From the IMG/VR virus record IMGVR_UViG_3300044633_000786, positions 1 through 41,555 of that record: a stretch of 41,555 nucleotides of DNA; one strand, 5' to 3'. The position numbers were made by a program, and so were the translations under genes. Numbering within the stretch: the first letter of the stretch is position 1; every line of letters begins with the position of its first letter. Source of the stretch: a virus. Shown here in pieces: positions 9,301-21,700 of this stretch. The notes beneath the pieces are model-generated. The model worked only from the letters and a program-made list of their open reading frames with translations. It was not told the DNA's origin and made no database searches.

Positions 9301-9736
9301 TAAAATTTTATTTGGGACCACTGCATCATCTGAGTTGCAAGCAACTTTTAAGATTACAAAAACACCAGGTCAAGTAATTTCAGATAACGATGTTAAATCT
9401 CAAGTAATTGCAGCAATTAATGACTTCTTTGTGTTAGATAATTGGGATTTTGGAGATACGTTCTTTTTTACAGAGTTAGCAACATATGTAACGACTAAAG
9501 TTGCACCAAATATATCTAATTTTGTTATTGTTCCAAAACATAATAGTATTAATTTTGGAGGGTTGTACGAAATAAAATCGGCTATGAATGAAATTTTAAT
9601 CAATGGTGCAACGGTTAATGATATAGAAATTATATCAGGTATTACTGCATCAAATATAAAATCTTCAAATTTAATCACTGAAAACAATACAATAAATCGC
9701 CAATTTATAACAAGTTCAGCTTATGGGAGTAACTAA
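6326..9736 (+). CDS. gp6: Baseplate wedge protein gp6 (enlarged)
   Basis: The wedge scaffold that forms the inner baseplate ring; family of T4 gp6 and phage P2/Mu baseplate J-like proteins. The conserved N-terminal part contains FENLRRTMVDYIRQNYPEDF, YIESSEYLALLDVIAFLGQS and ENFFELAERRDSVLRLARLI, followed by SYNAKRNIPS (together about residues 32-115). The C-terminal dimerisation-type region shows VIYHPVNYKILFG and FFVLDNWDFGDTFFFTEL. At 1136 aa it is much longer than T4 gp6 (about 660 aa). The extra length lies mainly in the middle (about 430-900), with low similarity to anything I recognise. The stop shares one base with the next ATG (TAATG). Confidence 0.88.
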   Translation: MSATDRQNRLLVAEDWKKVYQSFKNADFQSYDFENLRRTMVDYIRQNYPEDFNDYIESSEYLALLDVIAFLGQSISFRVDLNARENFFELAERRDSVLRLARLISYNAKRNIPSTGLLKFSSIQTTQSVIDSNGRNMAGQIVTWNDPSNSNWYDQFIKIMNASMSVNQQFGNPSDKATIYGTLTEKYTLETNSNDVPVYSFTKTVAGRTMNFEVTSTTFAGQNYIYEETPKAGRKLSCIFKNDGQGYGSAGSGFFLNFTQGTIANAQFTITQPRSNEIVDIGTTGINNTDLWLYRLDKNGLETEEWTKVSNFEGNNIIYNSVNKSIRNIYSVTTRANDAVSLNFSDGTFGNKPLGTFKVYYRTSNGISYVVNPKDIRNITLSIPYVSNYGQQEVLTVSLSLETTISTAETTETNANIKANAPATYYTQNRMITGEDYNIAPLSVSQQILKVKAVNRSSSGISRYFDLVDPTGKYSSTNLFADDGVIYTENYQSTDKFKYISKTDIQGVIANIINKILKKDELRNFYYSHYTTKFQTADDIYVWSSNVDTSGCIKSGTLLGDILQVGATTSGSLMLSYIKSGALIKFISPSNQYFDTTNQNKLETLGINDEITNHFGATTYIWAAVVSVSNDGLDANSIILNVNVPAGSTVSQIIPQFRSILETSVITTITDLIFENKEFGLSYNTSLQQWQIIRESNLNYLNAFNILSQGDITNKQQDSSWMILFTTDNETYTISSRETRYIFESDTQLRFFYDKTQSVYNSVSNSSVRDKIKVLSINTNSNTKSYTTDFSWDVVSEYIGLDGYVDNKKIVISFSDSDNNGVVDDPDVFTQIVSTNTYVIQEKYVISQGQEDYKFIKNNGTILNFVRSTESYTVQPGKYYYFIDTNTVKKASSTGTLEASIDYKVYVGRSGLKFQYVHNAKYDSRIDPGASNIIDVYILTKSYDTYYRQWVSGAITTKPLPPSSEELYNIVAPSLNLIKSISDEVIYHPVNYKILFGTTASSELQATFKITKTPGQVISDNDVKSQVIAAINDFFVLDNWDFGDTFFFTELATYVTTKVAPNISNFVIVPKHNSINFGGLYEIKSAMNEILINGATVNDIEIISGITASNIKSSNLITENNTINRQFITSSAYGSN

Positions 9737-12700
9737 TGGCTAACAATATACCTAGAATAACAGCAACTGATCCAAGTGATGATGCTACGTCTGCATCTTT
9801 TTTACCTCGAATTTATAGAACTGATTCAAATAAAAAGTTTTTACATTCAACAATAAATCAACTTACTCAACCAGGGGCTGTAAAAAAAGTTAGCGGTTAT
9901 ATTGGAAGACAGTATTCAAAAGCTACGTTGTCCGATGATACATTTGTTAATGCGCCAACTCGTAATCGCCAAAATTATCAACTTGAACCCGGATTCGTAA
10001 TTGAAGATAACATGCATAATAACGTGTTTTTAAAAGATTATCAAGATTATATTAATCAATTACGTGTATTTGGTGCCGATGTTTCAAATCATTCTAGACT
10101 AAACAAACAAGAATTTTACAGTTGGAATCCTCATATTGATTGGGATAAATTTGTTAATTTTCAAAATTATTATTGGATGCCTCACGGTCCTGATACCATT
10201 ACTATACAAAACAAATCAAAAATACAAATTACTAGTACTTACACTGTAAACGTTGAAACAACAGAGTATGGTAGTTCTTATATTTTTTCACCTGATGGAA
10301 TGACTAGAAATCCAGTAATTACATTATATAGAGGACAACAATATAAATTTATAATTAACAGTGTTGAAAATCCATTTAGTATTAAAACGTTACGAACTAC
10401 TGGGCCATTAGATCGATACATAAATCCGTTATTACTTAATAATGCAATCGAAACTGGCACTATAACATTTACAGTTCCGAACAATGCCCCTGATGAACTA
10501 GCATACGTAAGTGAAAATAATATTGATATGGGAGGAGTGTTTAATATCTTAGATGTAAGTGAGACTGGGTATATTAACGTAGAGTCCGATCTTATTGGAA
10601 AGAAAACGTATAGCTATGGTACTATAACATTAGTTGATGAAACAATAGTGCCGTTTGCATTAAGCAACGGCATGAAAGTGCAATTTGCTGGAAATGTATT
10701 TCCTAAAAAGTATGCTACTGGAAGATATTATGTTGAAGGCGTTGGGGATGCAATTCGATTAATACATGAAAATGATTTACAAATTATTACTGCATACACT
10801 AATACTTCGTCAATGTTATTTGACACAACACTATTTGATACAACTCCATTTAGTGACTCAATTTCGTATGTTACTAACCCTGATTACATTGTAATTAATC
10901 GTGCATCTGTTGATAAGAATTTTTGGAGTAGAAATAACAAATGGATTCACAAAGATGTTATTGAAAAAAGTGCGTTAAAAAATGGCATACATCCTGCTTA
11001 TGATCAGTCAATGCGAGCAGCAAGGCCAATTATTGAGTTTGAGAAAAATTTAAAATTATTTAATTTTGGAACTACATCTATCATTGATATTGCGGTTATT
11101 GATACGGTTACAGTTGATGCATTTTCAATAGTAGAGGGAGCATTTGGATATAATATTGATGGTGTTGACCTTAAAGATGGCCAACATGTTATTTTTACAG
11201 CTGACTTAGATGATCGTGTAACAAACAACATCTATCGTATTGATTTTATTAATGTATTACATGAAAATAGTTTGCAGAAAATTAGTAGCAAAGGAAAAAT
11301 TGATTCAATTAGTGCAACTAATAGCGGATGGACCGCTAAAATTACCAACATGAATTCAACTGCTGGATTAAATGTAGGAACACTAATTGCGGTAACAGAC
11401 AAAACCGGAAAGTTAGGTGGCGGCCCTTCAGGCAGTGCCGGGTCTGCAAGAGTTTCTGCAATAATTGATTCAACTAGTATTGAATATCGCATAATTGGCG
11501 GCAACAAACCAACTGTTGGAACAGTTGCTGATATTATTTGTGTTATTAATAGTAATCAAATTCGATTAGTTGAAGTGGCAAAACCAGTATACAATCAAGT
11601 TGCGTTAATACAATACGGCACTGTTTCGCAAGGACAAATGTATTGGTTTAATGGCACAGTGTGGAAATTATGCCAACAAAAAACTAAAGCAAACCAGCCG
11701 CCACTATTCGATTTAGTTGATGAAAATGAATATAGTTTTGGAGATTTATCGGTATATCCAGGTACGTCGTTTGATGGAACTTCTATTTTTTCTTATAAGG
11801 TTGGAACAACAATAGCAGATAAAAATTTAGGTTTTGCATTGTCATATAAAAATATTAACAACATTGGCGATATTGTTTTTAATTTTTCGTTAGTAACTGA
11901 TAAGTTTAGTTATGAAGTAAATGAAAAAATTGTTAGTAAACAGGTTGATACCGGGTTCTTAATTAAGTATGATGCAGCTGGAAAGATATCATATGTTAAT
12001 GGGTGGAAAACTAGCGAAGTTGAACACACACAAGCGGCAATTAGATTGTATAGGAATTCAGATAAAACTAATAATTTTGATATTGACATTTTTGATTATT
12101 TGCCAAGTCTTTCAGAATTCGAGGCTAGAGTGTATGTTAATAATGTTCGATCTAACGATTGGATATTTAAACCAATAAGCTCAACTAATCGATATCTAAA
12201 TTATCATCAAATAATTTTTAACACTGATGTAAAGTTAACTGATTCAATAATGATTAAAGTGTATTCAAATCTTCCAGTTAATGCTAACGGGTATTTTGAG
12301 ATTCCAATTAACTTACAAAATAATCCATTAAATGGCGTGTTATCAGAATTTACATTAGGTGAAGTAATTGATCATGTTGGCAGTATTGTTGATAACGTGC
12401 ATACTAGCGGTTTTTTTGGAAACTATCCTGGGATAAGCAATTTAAGAGATTTAGGCTCAGTTTCGCAATACGGTACAAAGTTTGTTCAACATAGCGGTCC
12501 TGCAAGTTTATCAATGTATCATATTACTTCGGATACAAATAATATAATTCGTGCAATTGATCAATCTAGAGATGACTATTGTAAATTTAAAAAGACATTT
12601 ATGTTTGTTGCAGAATCGTTAGGGGTTGATGCAGACGAGTTTACTCATGTAAATTTAATACTACGCCATATTAATAAAGATGCGCCAAGTACGTCGGCAT

Positions 12701-15700
12701 ATTATTTTAGCGATATGGCACCTTATGGATCAAGAATTCAAACAGATTTCTTAGTAGCTGCACCTGAAGATAATTTGTTTTCTTTATCGCAAGGGTTTTC
12801 ATTGTCTACGTTATCATCAACTGCAGTAGGAGTATATTTAAACGGTATGCAATTATTGCACGGTAAAGAGTATTCATTTACTGATCAAGGGTTTATATAT
12901 GTAACTGCAGAGTTAACAGCCGGCGATACTATAACAGTTTATGAATATGAAAGTACCGACGGTTGCCTAATACCTGAAACACCAACTAAATTAGGCATGT
13001 GGCCAAAATATGAACCAAAAATATTTTTAGATACTACGTTACGTATTCCTGTGAATATGATTCAAGGACACGATGGAAGTTTAACATTAGCATATAACGA
13101 TTATCGAGATGCATTAGTATTAGAGTTAGAAAAACGAATTTATAATAACATAAAAGTAACATATGATCCGACATTATTCGATGTTGCAGATGTAATTCCT
13201 GCGTATTCAAGAAAATCGGATTATAGTAGAGAGCAGTTTAATTCTTCATTAATGTCAAATTTTTATAAATGGTCTTCGAAAGTTGGCGTTGATTTTGCAA
13301 CACCACTATCGTATGATACTCGTGATTCTTTTACTTTTAGTTATTCTAAACAGGCTGCGCCTGATGGAAGAGTTACGCCTGGTTTTTGGAGAGGCATATA
13401 CCAGTGGATTTTAGATACTGATCGCCCTCATATGTGCCCATGGGAAATGTTAGGGTTTTCCGAAGAACCTAGTTGGTGGATATCAGTATATGGTCCAGCA
13501 CCGTATACTAAAAATAACTTAATTTTATGGCAAGATATTAGCCGCGGGCTAGTAAAAGAGCCAAACAAACTACCAATTCGTCTTAAAAAATATGTTAAAC
13601 CGTTTTTAATGGATCATATACCAGTTGATGACGATGGGAATTTACTTAGTCCGTATGATATCAATTTAGCAACGGGTTATATAACTCCTAGTATTCAAGG
13701 CGACTTTATCTTTGGTGATGTTTCTCCAATTGAAGCTGCATGGAGGAGAAATTCGCATTATGCATTTAGTGTAATAAAAACAGCTATTTTATTAAATCCT
13801 GCAAGAGTAATTGGTGTATTGTTAGATCGTTCACGGATTGTGATTAGTAAAACCGGACAGTTAATATATACTGATACAAATTTAAGAATTACGCCATCTA
13901 GTATTGAGTTACCAACTGTATATTTAAGCTCTAATCGTATTCAAACTGCAGGATTAGTTAATTATTTGATTAATTACATTGATTGCAACACGTTAACACA
14001 ATACAACAATTATAAATTTGAATTAGAAAATATTGTAGCAAAGTTATGTTACAGAGTAAGTGCATATACAAGCAAAGAAAAATTTAATTTGTTATTAGAT
14101 TCAAAGTCACCTATTGCAGTTGGCAGTATTTTTATTCCGCAAGAAGACTACACCCTTGTGTTAAACTCGTCATCTCCAATCGGAATTTTAACATACAGTG
14201 GAGTTGTAATTACTAAAATTGCTGGCGGATTTGAAGTTAAGGGTTATAGCCAACTACAACCATATTTTAAATATTTTCCTTCACTAACGTCGGGGGTTTC
14301 GGTTAATGTTGCAGGCATTTCTGAAAGTTTTGTTGAATGGGCACAAGGACAAGACTACTTTGTAGGATCGTTAGTTAGATATCTTTTAAGGTATTATCGA
14401 GTTCTAGTTGATCATAAATCAACGTTATTATTTGAGTTTAACAAGTTTTATTCTTTAGAAAAAATGCCAATAGTAGGCGGTGTTAACGCATATTTTAAAA
14501 ATAAATGGGATACTACTACTAAAATTATACCATACGGAACTAAACTAAATTCAATTCAAGAAGTTGTTGACTTCTTATTAGGGTATGGAAAATGGTTAAG
14601 TGCGCAAGGGTTTATATTTAATGAATATAATTCAAATCTTAGTGCAATTGAAAACTGGGAAACTAGTGCAAAAGAGTTTATGTTTTGGACTACTCAAAAT
14701 TGGTCGGCACCAAATTCTACGTGGGCCGATTGGACCACAACTATGACAATTAGATATGGTGACATAGTACGATACAACGGATCATATTACAAAGCATTAA
14801 AAGATATGCAACCGACTGTATTTAATGAGTCTGACTACTATTTGTTAAATGGTCTTGATTTATCAGGTCATGCTGTAATATCACTTAGTCCGTCTGCAAA
14901 TAAATTAGTGTTTAACACTATTTTAACTACAATTGATGATGTTACAAATCCAAATAATGAATATGAGATTTTAAATGCTAGCGGCGTTGCAATTCACAAA
15001 AGCTTCATAAACATGTTTAGAATTGATAACGCAGTAACATACATCCCAAAAACTGATGATGGTATCTTTTGTGCAAGTTTTTACTTAATTCAACGTGAAC
15101 ATGTTGTAGTTCTTAATAACACTACAATGTTTAACGATACAATTTACAATCCTGAAAGCGGTTACAAACAAGATAAGATTAAAGTTTCGGGTTACGTAAG
15201 TTCTAATTGGAACGGTACGTTATCTGCTCCGGGATTTATTGTTGATCGTGCAATTATAACTGAGTGGACCCCGTGGAAACATTATATTATTGGTGATACT
15301 GTAAAATATAAATCATTTTATTACAGTGCTAAATCTTCGTTAGCTGGCGCAGAATCGTTTGATTCTGCAAAATGGTCAAAATTAGATAAAAAACCAACAC
15401 CAAAAATGTTACCAAACTGGACGTATAAAGCAACACAGTTTACTGATTTTTATAGTTTAGATAGTGAAAATTTTGATATAGCTCAGCAAAATTATGCTCA
15501 ACATTTAATTGGTTATCAGAAAAGACAGTATCTTGAAAATATTATTCAAGATGATGTAAGTGAATATAAATTTTATCAAGGTATGATTATTGAAAAAGGA
15601 ACCCAAAATGTTCTTAATAAGCTATTCGATGTGTTGAGTGCAGCTGGCAATGAAAGTTTACAATTTTATGAAGAATGGGCAGTTCGTACTGGGCAGTACG

Positions 15701-18700
15701 GTGCATGTTCGTCGTTTGAAAGCATTGAATTTGTGTTATCAGAATCTCAATTTAAAATAAATCCACAAGGATTTGAATTAGTTAATACTAAAGATCGATT
15801 CCATGAAACCTTAGTTATTCAACAAGGAGTTACTGATATCTATGTAAAACCTGCAAGGTACACACCAAATTTATGGCCAGTGGCTAAACCGTTAAAAACT
15901 TCAACGGTTTATGCAAGAGTTGATGAAGTTGCGTTTAGTGTAAAACAACTTTCTGATATTAATATTGCAATGGTTAAGAATGGTGACTATATTTTATGTA
16001 CATTTGCTCCAACTGACTGGAACGTTTATCAATATTTTGATCGTAGTATTAATGATTCATATAAAATTCAAATTACGTTAATTACTTCAGATGACGATGG
16101 AACATACATCACACTTGATAACACGGCTGAAATTTCAGTAGGCACACTAATTGTATTTAAAAATGTAGGAGATGACAAAGTTTACACCGTTACTGCTATT
16201 CAAGGTAATATTATAACTGTTGTTACTGATGTAATTATTACTGCAACTGAAAACTCAACGGTTGGTCTGTTAATACCTCGAAGAATTGGCACTACTCTTG
16301 ATAACAACAATTATACTAATGCTGATCTAAAATCTAATTATTTAATATGGACTGATAATGATTCTAATGTTACTGATTATTATCAAGATACTAGCAACTG
16401 GAAAGTGTGGGAATATAACCCAGTATATGCATTAACTGCTAGGCCCAATTTAAATTCAAAAATTAGTCAATACGGACGTGCAATTGCAACAACTGACGAT
16501 GGTACCACAATTGCAGTATCTCAAAAATCTGATAATGGGTACGATATTTTTAGAGGAGAAGTTGTAATTTATAATAACACTAAAAATGATTGGATTGCAA
16601 CTCAAATTATTAAACGTCCATTAAGATTTCAAAGTGTTAGCGAAGTTGATAATGAGGATAATGTAGCAACAGTTGTTGCGTTGTCGCCAGATGGAGAATG
16701 GTTAGCATTAGGATCACCAACTGCTGATAGCAATAATCAAGGAGTTATTTCAATATATAAACGAGATGTTAACAGCTTATATGTATTAGTTGACACACGG
16801 ATTAGTCCAGAGCCTTTAGACAATGAACATTTTGGAAATTCTATTGCATTTGGTACTAATATGATGTTTGTAGGTACAACTGCTAGTACAGTTTATAGAT
16901 ATGAATATAAATTAACAGAAAAAGGATTCACTACCTTTGTGTCTAACGGAAGTAAAGGCACTACATTAGTAGTTGCTAGTACTGCAGGTATATCACGCGG
17001 GATGATACTATCAGGTAACGGTTTTACACCTAACCATTTAGTGTCATCTGTAGTTAATGGAACTACTATTATAATTAGTCTCGAACCTGCAGAAAAACCT
17101 GCAGGTCGTATTGCGTTTTCAGTTTACGAATGGGCTGAATTACCTAGTATTAGTAAACCGACTGGTGCATCTGATGCGTTTGGTACAGACATTTCAGTGT
17201 CGTTAAACAATACAATTGCAATATCAGATCCACGTACAAATGGCAAAGTATATGTATATTATGCAAATGAAGATTTTGTTTATAACTCAGCTAATCAAAT
17301 TGATAATATAGTAGCTAACACCGTTGGACAACATATTTCATTGTCAAAGAATGATGATTTTATTGCAATTTCAAATATTTTAAGTTCAACTGCACGTAAT
17401 GTAAATATCTATTCTTTATCACTAAAAGAATCTGTACAGGTTATTCCAACTGTTGAATTTAGTTCAGCAAATGCTCCTGCAGTGTTTTTTACAGACGACT
17501 ATCGTACGCTAGTAATTTGTGATTTTGATTATGTTTCTGTTGCAGATGTATACAACATTTATGAAAAAGATTGGATTTTTAGTGAACGCCTAGAACCAAA
17601 ATATGCATCACCAATATTTGCAGTTACTGCTACTAATTTAATAGTAGGTGCACCTGCATGGACTGAGCAAACAGCAACTATTAATCTAATTAATAATACC
17701 GCACATACAAATACAACGGCTACTGGTAAAATTGATAAAGATAAAGACTTAGTGTGTAACATTGCCATTAACGACATTATTATTGGCAACGGTATTCCGG
17801 AAGGGTCGGTAATTACTGCAGTTAATCCTCAAAGTGATTTTATAGAATTTACAGTTACATTCCCAATAGCCACTACAATAACTACTGATATAACAACAAC
17901 ATATGTATTTGTATCAAGTACAGGTAATGGTGCTGGAAAAATATATGAATATGTTAAGCCAGTTAACCAATTTTCATGGACAGTTAAAAATACATCAATT
18001 ACTAAACCTGACATTACTAAAGTTAAACAAGCGTTTTTATACAACAAAGTATCTAATAAATTAATAAAATATTTAGATGTTGTAGACCCTATACAAAATA
18101 AACATCCTATTATTGCAGAACGAGAAGTAAAGTATAAATCCCCATATGATCCTGCAATTTATTCGCATGCTACAACTACTGTAGTTACTGTGGATGAAGG
18201 TATTGCATGGGGCGCAGCACAAGTTGGTTCGTTATGGTGGGATGTGCGCACTACTAAGTTCTTTGACAATTTTACAGACAATTCTGTTTATAGAAACAGC
18301 ATGTTAGGTACATTAGCAACTGGTGCATCAGTTGATATTTACGAATGGGTTGAAACTGAGTTGTTACCGGCAGACTGGGATGCAGACGCTGATACATCTG
18401 CAGGGTTAGCGCAAGGTATAAGTGGAACATCGTTATACGGAGATAGTGCATATGTGGAAGTAAAAACATATGACACGATAAGTCAGCAGTTTTCGTCTAC
18501 TTATTATTATTGGGTTAAAAATAAAGAAACAATTTCGTCAACTATTGGTAGAACAATATCAGCTGCAAATGTTTCTAGGGTAATTTCAAATCCTAAAGGC
18601 GAGGGGTATGAATACCTTGCATTAACTGGGTTAAATTCATTTAGTTTAGTTAATGTTAAACCATATCTGTTGCATGATGATATTGTGTTATCGATTGAAT

Positions 18701-21700
18701 ACTGGTTAATAGATAAAACTGATCAGAATATACACACTCAATGGAAATTAATTAGTACATCGTCGTCAACTGACATACCAGCATCTATAGAACAAAAATG
18801 GATTGATAGTTTATGCGGTAAAGATGTTAACGATCGATTAGTGCCAGATCAACTGTTACCGCCTAAATTAAAATATGGTATTGAAAACAGACCTCGTCAA
18901 AGTATGTTTGTTAATCGATTTGAAGCAATTAAACAAGTAATTGAACAAACTAACATACATTTAAAATCAGAGTTAATTGTCGATACAAGAGATCTTTCGT
19001 TGTTAACATCATATGATACTCCGCCGACTAGTATTCGGCGGTTATATGACACTACATTAGATACTAATTTAGAATTGCAGTATGTGATCACAAAGTATTA
19101 TATTGCGCCTAGTTTAACTGCAGATATTACAGATGGAAAAATTACAAATGTTAATATTATTAGTTCCGGTCAAGGCTATTTAATTGCGCCTTATATTACA
19201 GTTACTGGTACTGGCAAGGGTGCAGTAATTCAGTCAATTATTAACGAATCTGGACAAATAACCGGAGTTAAAATTCTTAACGGTGGCGACGGGTATACAT
19301 CCAATCATGTGTTAACAGTTAGAAGTTTTTCAGTATTAGTGCTAAGTGATGCAACTAGTAACGGAAAATGGAGTATTTATTCATATGTTCTTTCTACTAG
19401 CACATGGTATAAATCGTTAACATACACGTACGATACGACAAAGTATTGGAAGTATGTTGATTGGTATAAACCTGGGTTTAATCAATTTACAACAGCAACC
19501 CATCTAGTAACCACGTATGCAGAATTATCTCAACTAAATGATACAGTTGGTGATATTGTAAAAGTAAAAACAACTAATTCAGGTCGATGGGTATTATTGC
19601 AAAAACATGATCCTACAGTTAACCAACAACTAGAAGAAACTGCATCGTTTGATTGGACACACTTGTATACCGTAATTGGTAGCCAAAACGGTACTATTCA
19701 GTTTAGCTCATTATTGTACGATTTTTACGGTACTGTTATTGGGTATGACGGCATGTTATATGATTCCGGAATGCATGACAATTTTGCATCTATTGAATTG
19801 CGCAATATTTTAATTGCAATTAAGGATGATTTGCTAATAGGCAATTTAAAAACTAAGTATTTAGAATTGTTCTTTTCAACTGTTAGATATGCAATGAATG
19901 AGCAAACCTATATTGACTGGATATTTAAAACTAGTTTTGTAAATGTAATGCATCAAGTAGGTAAATTACAGCAACGAGTTACCTATAAAAATGATAACTT
20001 GTCTAATTTTGAAGATTATGTGTCTGAAGTGAAGCCGTATCGAACACAAATCCGTGAATATATAAGTTCGTATACTAATTTAGATGATAGTAATGTTGCA
20101 ATAACTGATTTTGATTTACCACCTGCATACGACTTAGATCGAAATGTAGTTTCAGTAGTAGATTACGATAATCCGTTAATTAATTCATATCCGTGGAAGT
20201 TTTGGTTAGATAATGTAGGGTATTCACTAGTTGATATAAAAATTACTAGTGGTGGAGCAGAATATTTAACAGAACCAGCAGTAACTATTGAATCTAAAAC
20301 CGGATTGGGCGCAACCGCTCGCGCATTTATTGTTAATAAGCAAATATCTAGAATTAAATTAATTACTCCAGGGTCTGGATATAAAACAACACCTAAGATT
20401 GTAATTACTGGAGGGTATTCAAATAATGGTAAATCTGCAACTGCTATTCCAATTTTAGGTAAAAGCGTAGTAAGAACAAGCAATATTGCATTAAAGTTTG
20501 ATCGAGTAAATCAAAATTATCTTATTGATAACTTGCAACATGTTGAAACTATTAAAGGCGCGTCAATCGTAACCGGTACTAAAGTTCAGTTTATTCTTAA
20601 ATGGATACCAGATGTATCAATTGGAAAAACTTCAGTAACTGTTAACGGTGTACTTGAAATCCGCGACAATTATAAAATGGGAACAGTTATATCAATTGTT
20701 GATGGCCATCCTGTTCACACTGGTGTAATTACATTTAAAACTGCACCAATGCGCGGTAGTGAACTTATTATATCATATTATAAAGATACTGGGTTGCTAA
20801 CGGCAACCGATAGAATACATTATTATTACAAACCAAATTCGGGTGATGTAGGAAATGATTTACCGCAGTTGATGTCAGGGATCGATTATGGCGGAGTAGT
20901 AGTTAGCGGATTAAGTTTTGAAGTTGATCATGGTTGGGATAGTATGCCGTACTATAACGACACTTGGGACAACTTTGATCCTGCACTCAACGACGTTAAG
21001 TACACATTAGGTGACGAGTTTTCTTATACAATTAAACTTCCATATGTTCCAACAATTGGTACAAGATTAAACGTGTATCTTGTAAAACCAAATACTGAAG
21101 CAGTGCGTATTGATTCAAAAACTTACGATATTGACGTAGTAGACCTTGCAAATCCAAATGCAGCAATGTTAACACCAATTGCAACAGGTGATACTGATAT
21201 TATTGAAATTCCAACTTCAATAAGTGCAGATGCAGGTGATACTATTATTATACGTAAAGAAACAAGTGACGGTGCGATAGTTAACGAGTATGACACTGCA
21301 TTGTCAGGTGGTAATTTTTCTTATAACGCAATGTCGGATGGGCTATCGGCTGAGGATATAGTAGTTGATGGTGACGATTTTAATTCAGTAACTGCTGGCA
21401 TTGGTCCAGAAGAAGTAGTTCCGGGACAAGTTATTGACACACTTGGAATTAAAGTATTTAATAAATTGCCATCGGGTGAATTTACGTCGTTTATGCATTT
21501 TAAAAATATGTTAAATCAATATCGGTATATTCGGTTAAATGCAAATAAACGTACCCGATTAGTTAACGAGTTAAATTATTACGATACTACTATTACAGTT
21601 GAAGATTCAAGTTTGTTTGATCAAACATCGTATGGTAGTTATGGCATAATTGACATTAATGGTGAACGTATTGAATTTTTCTCAAATGTAGATAACGTGT

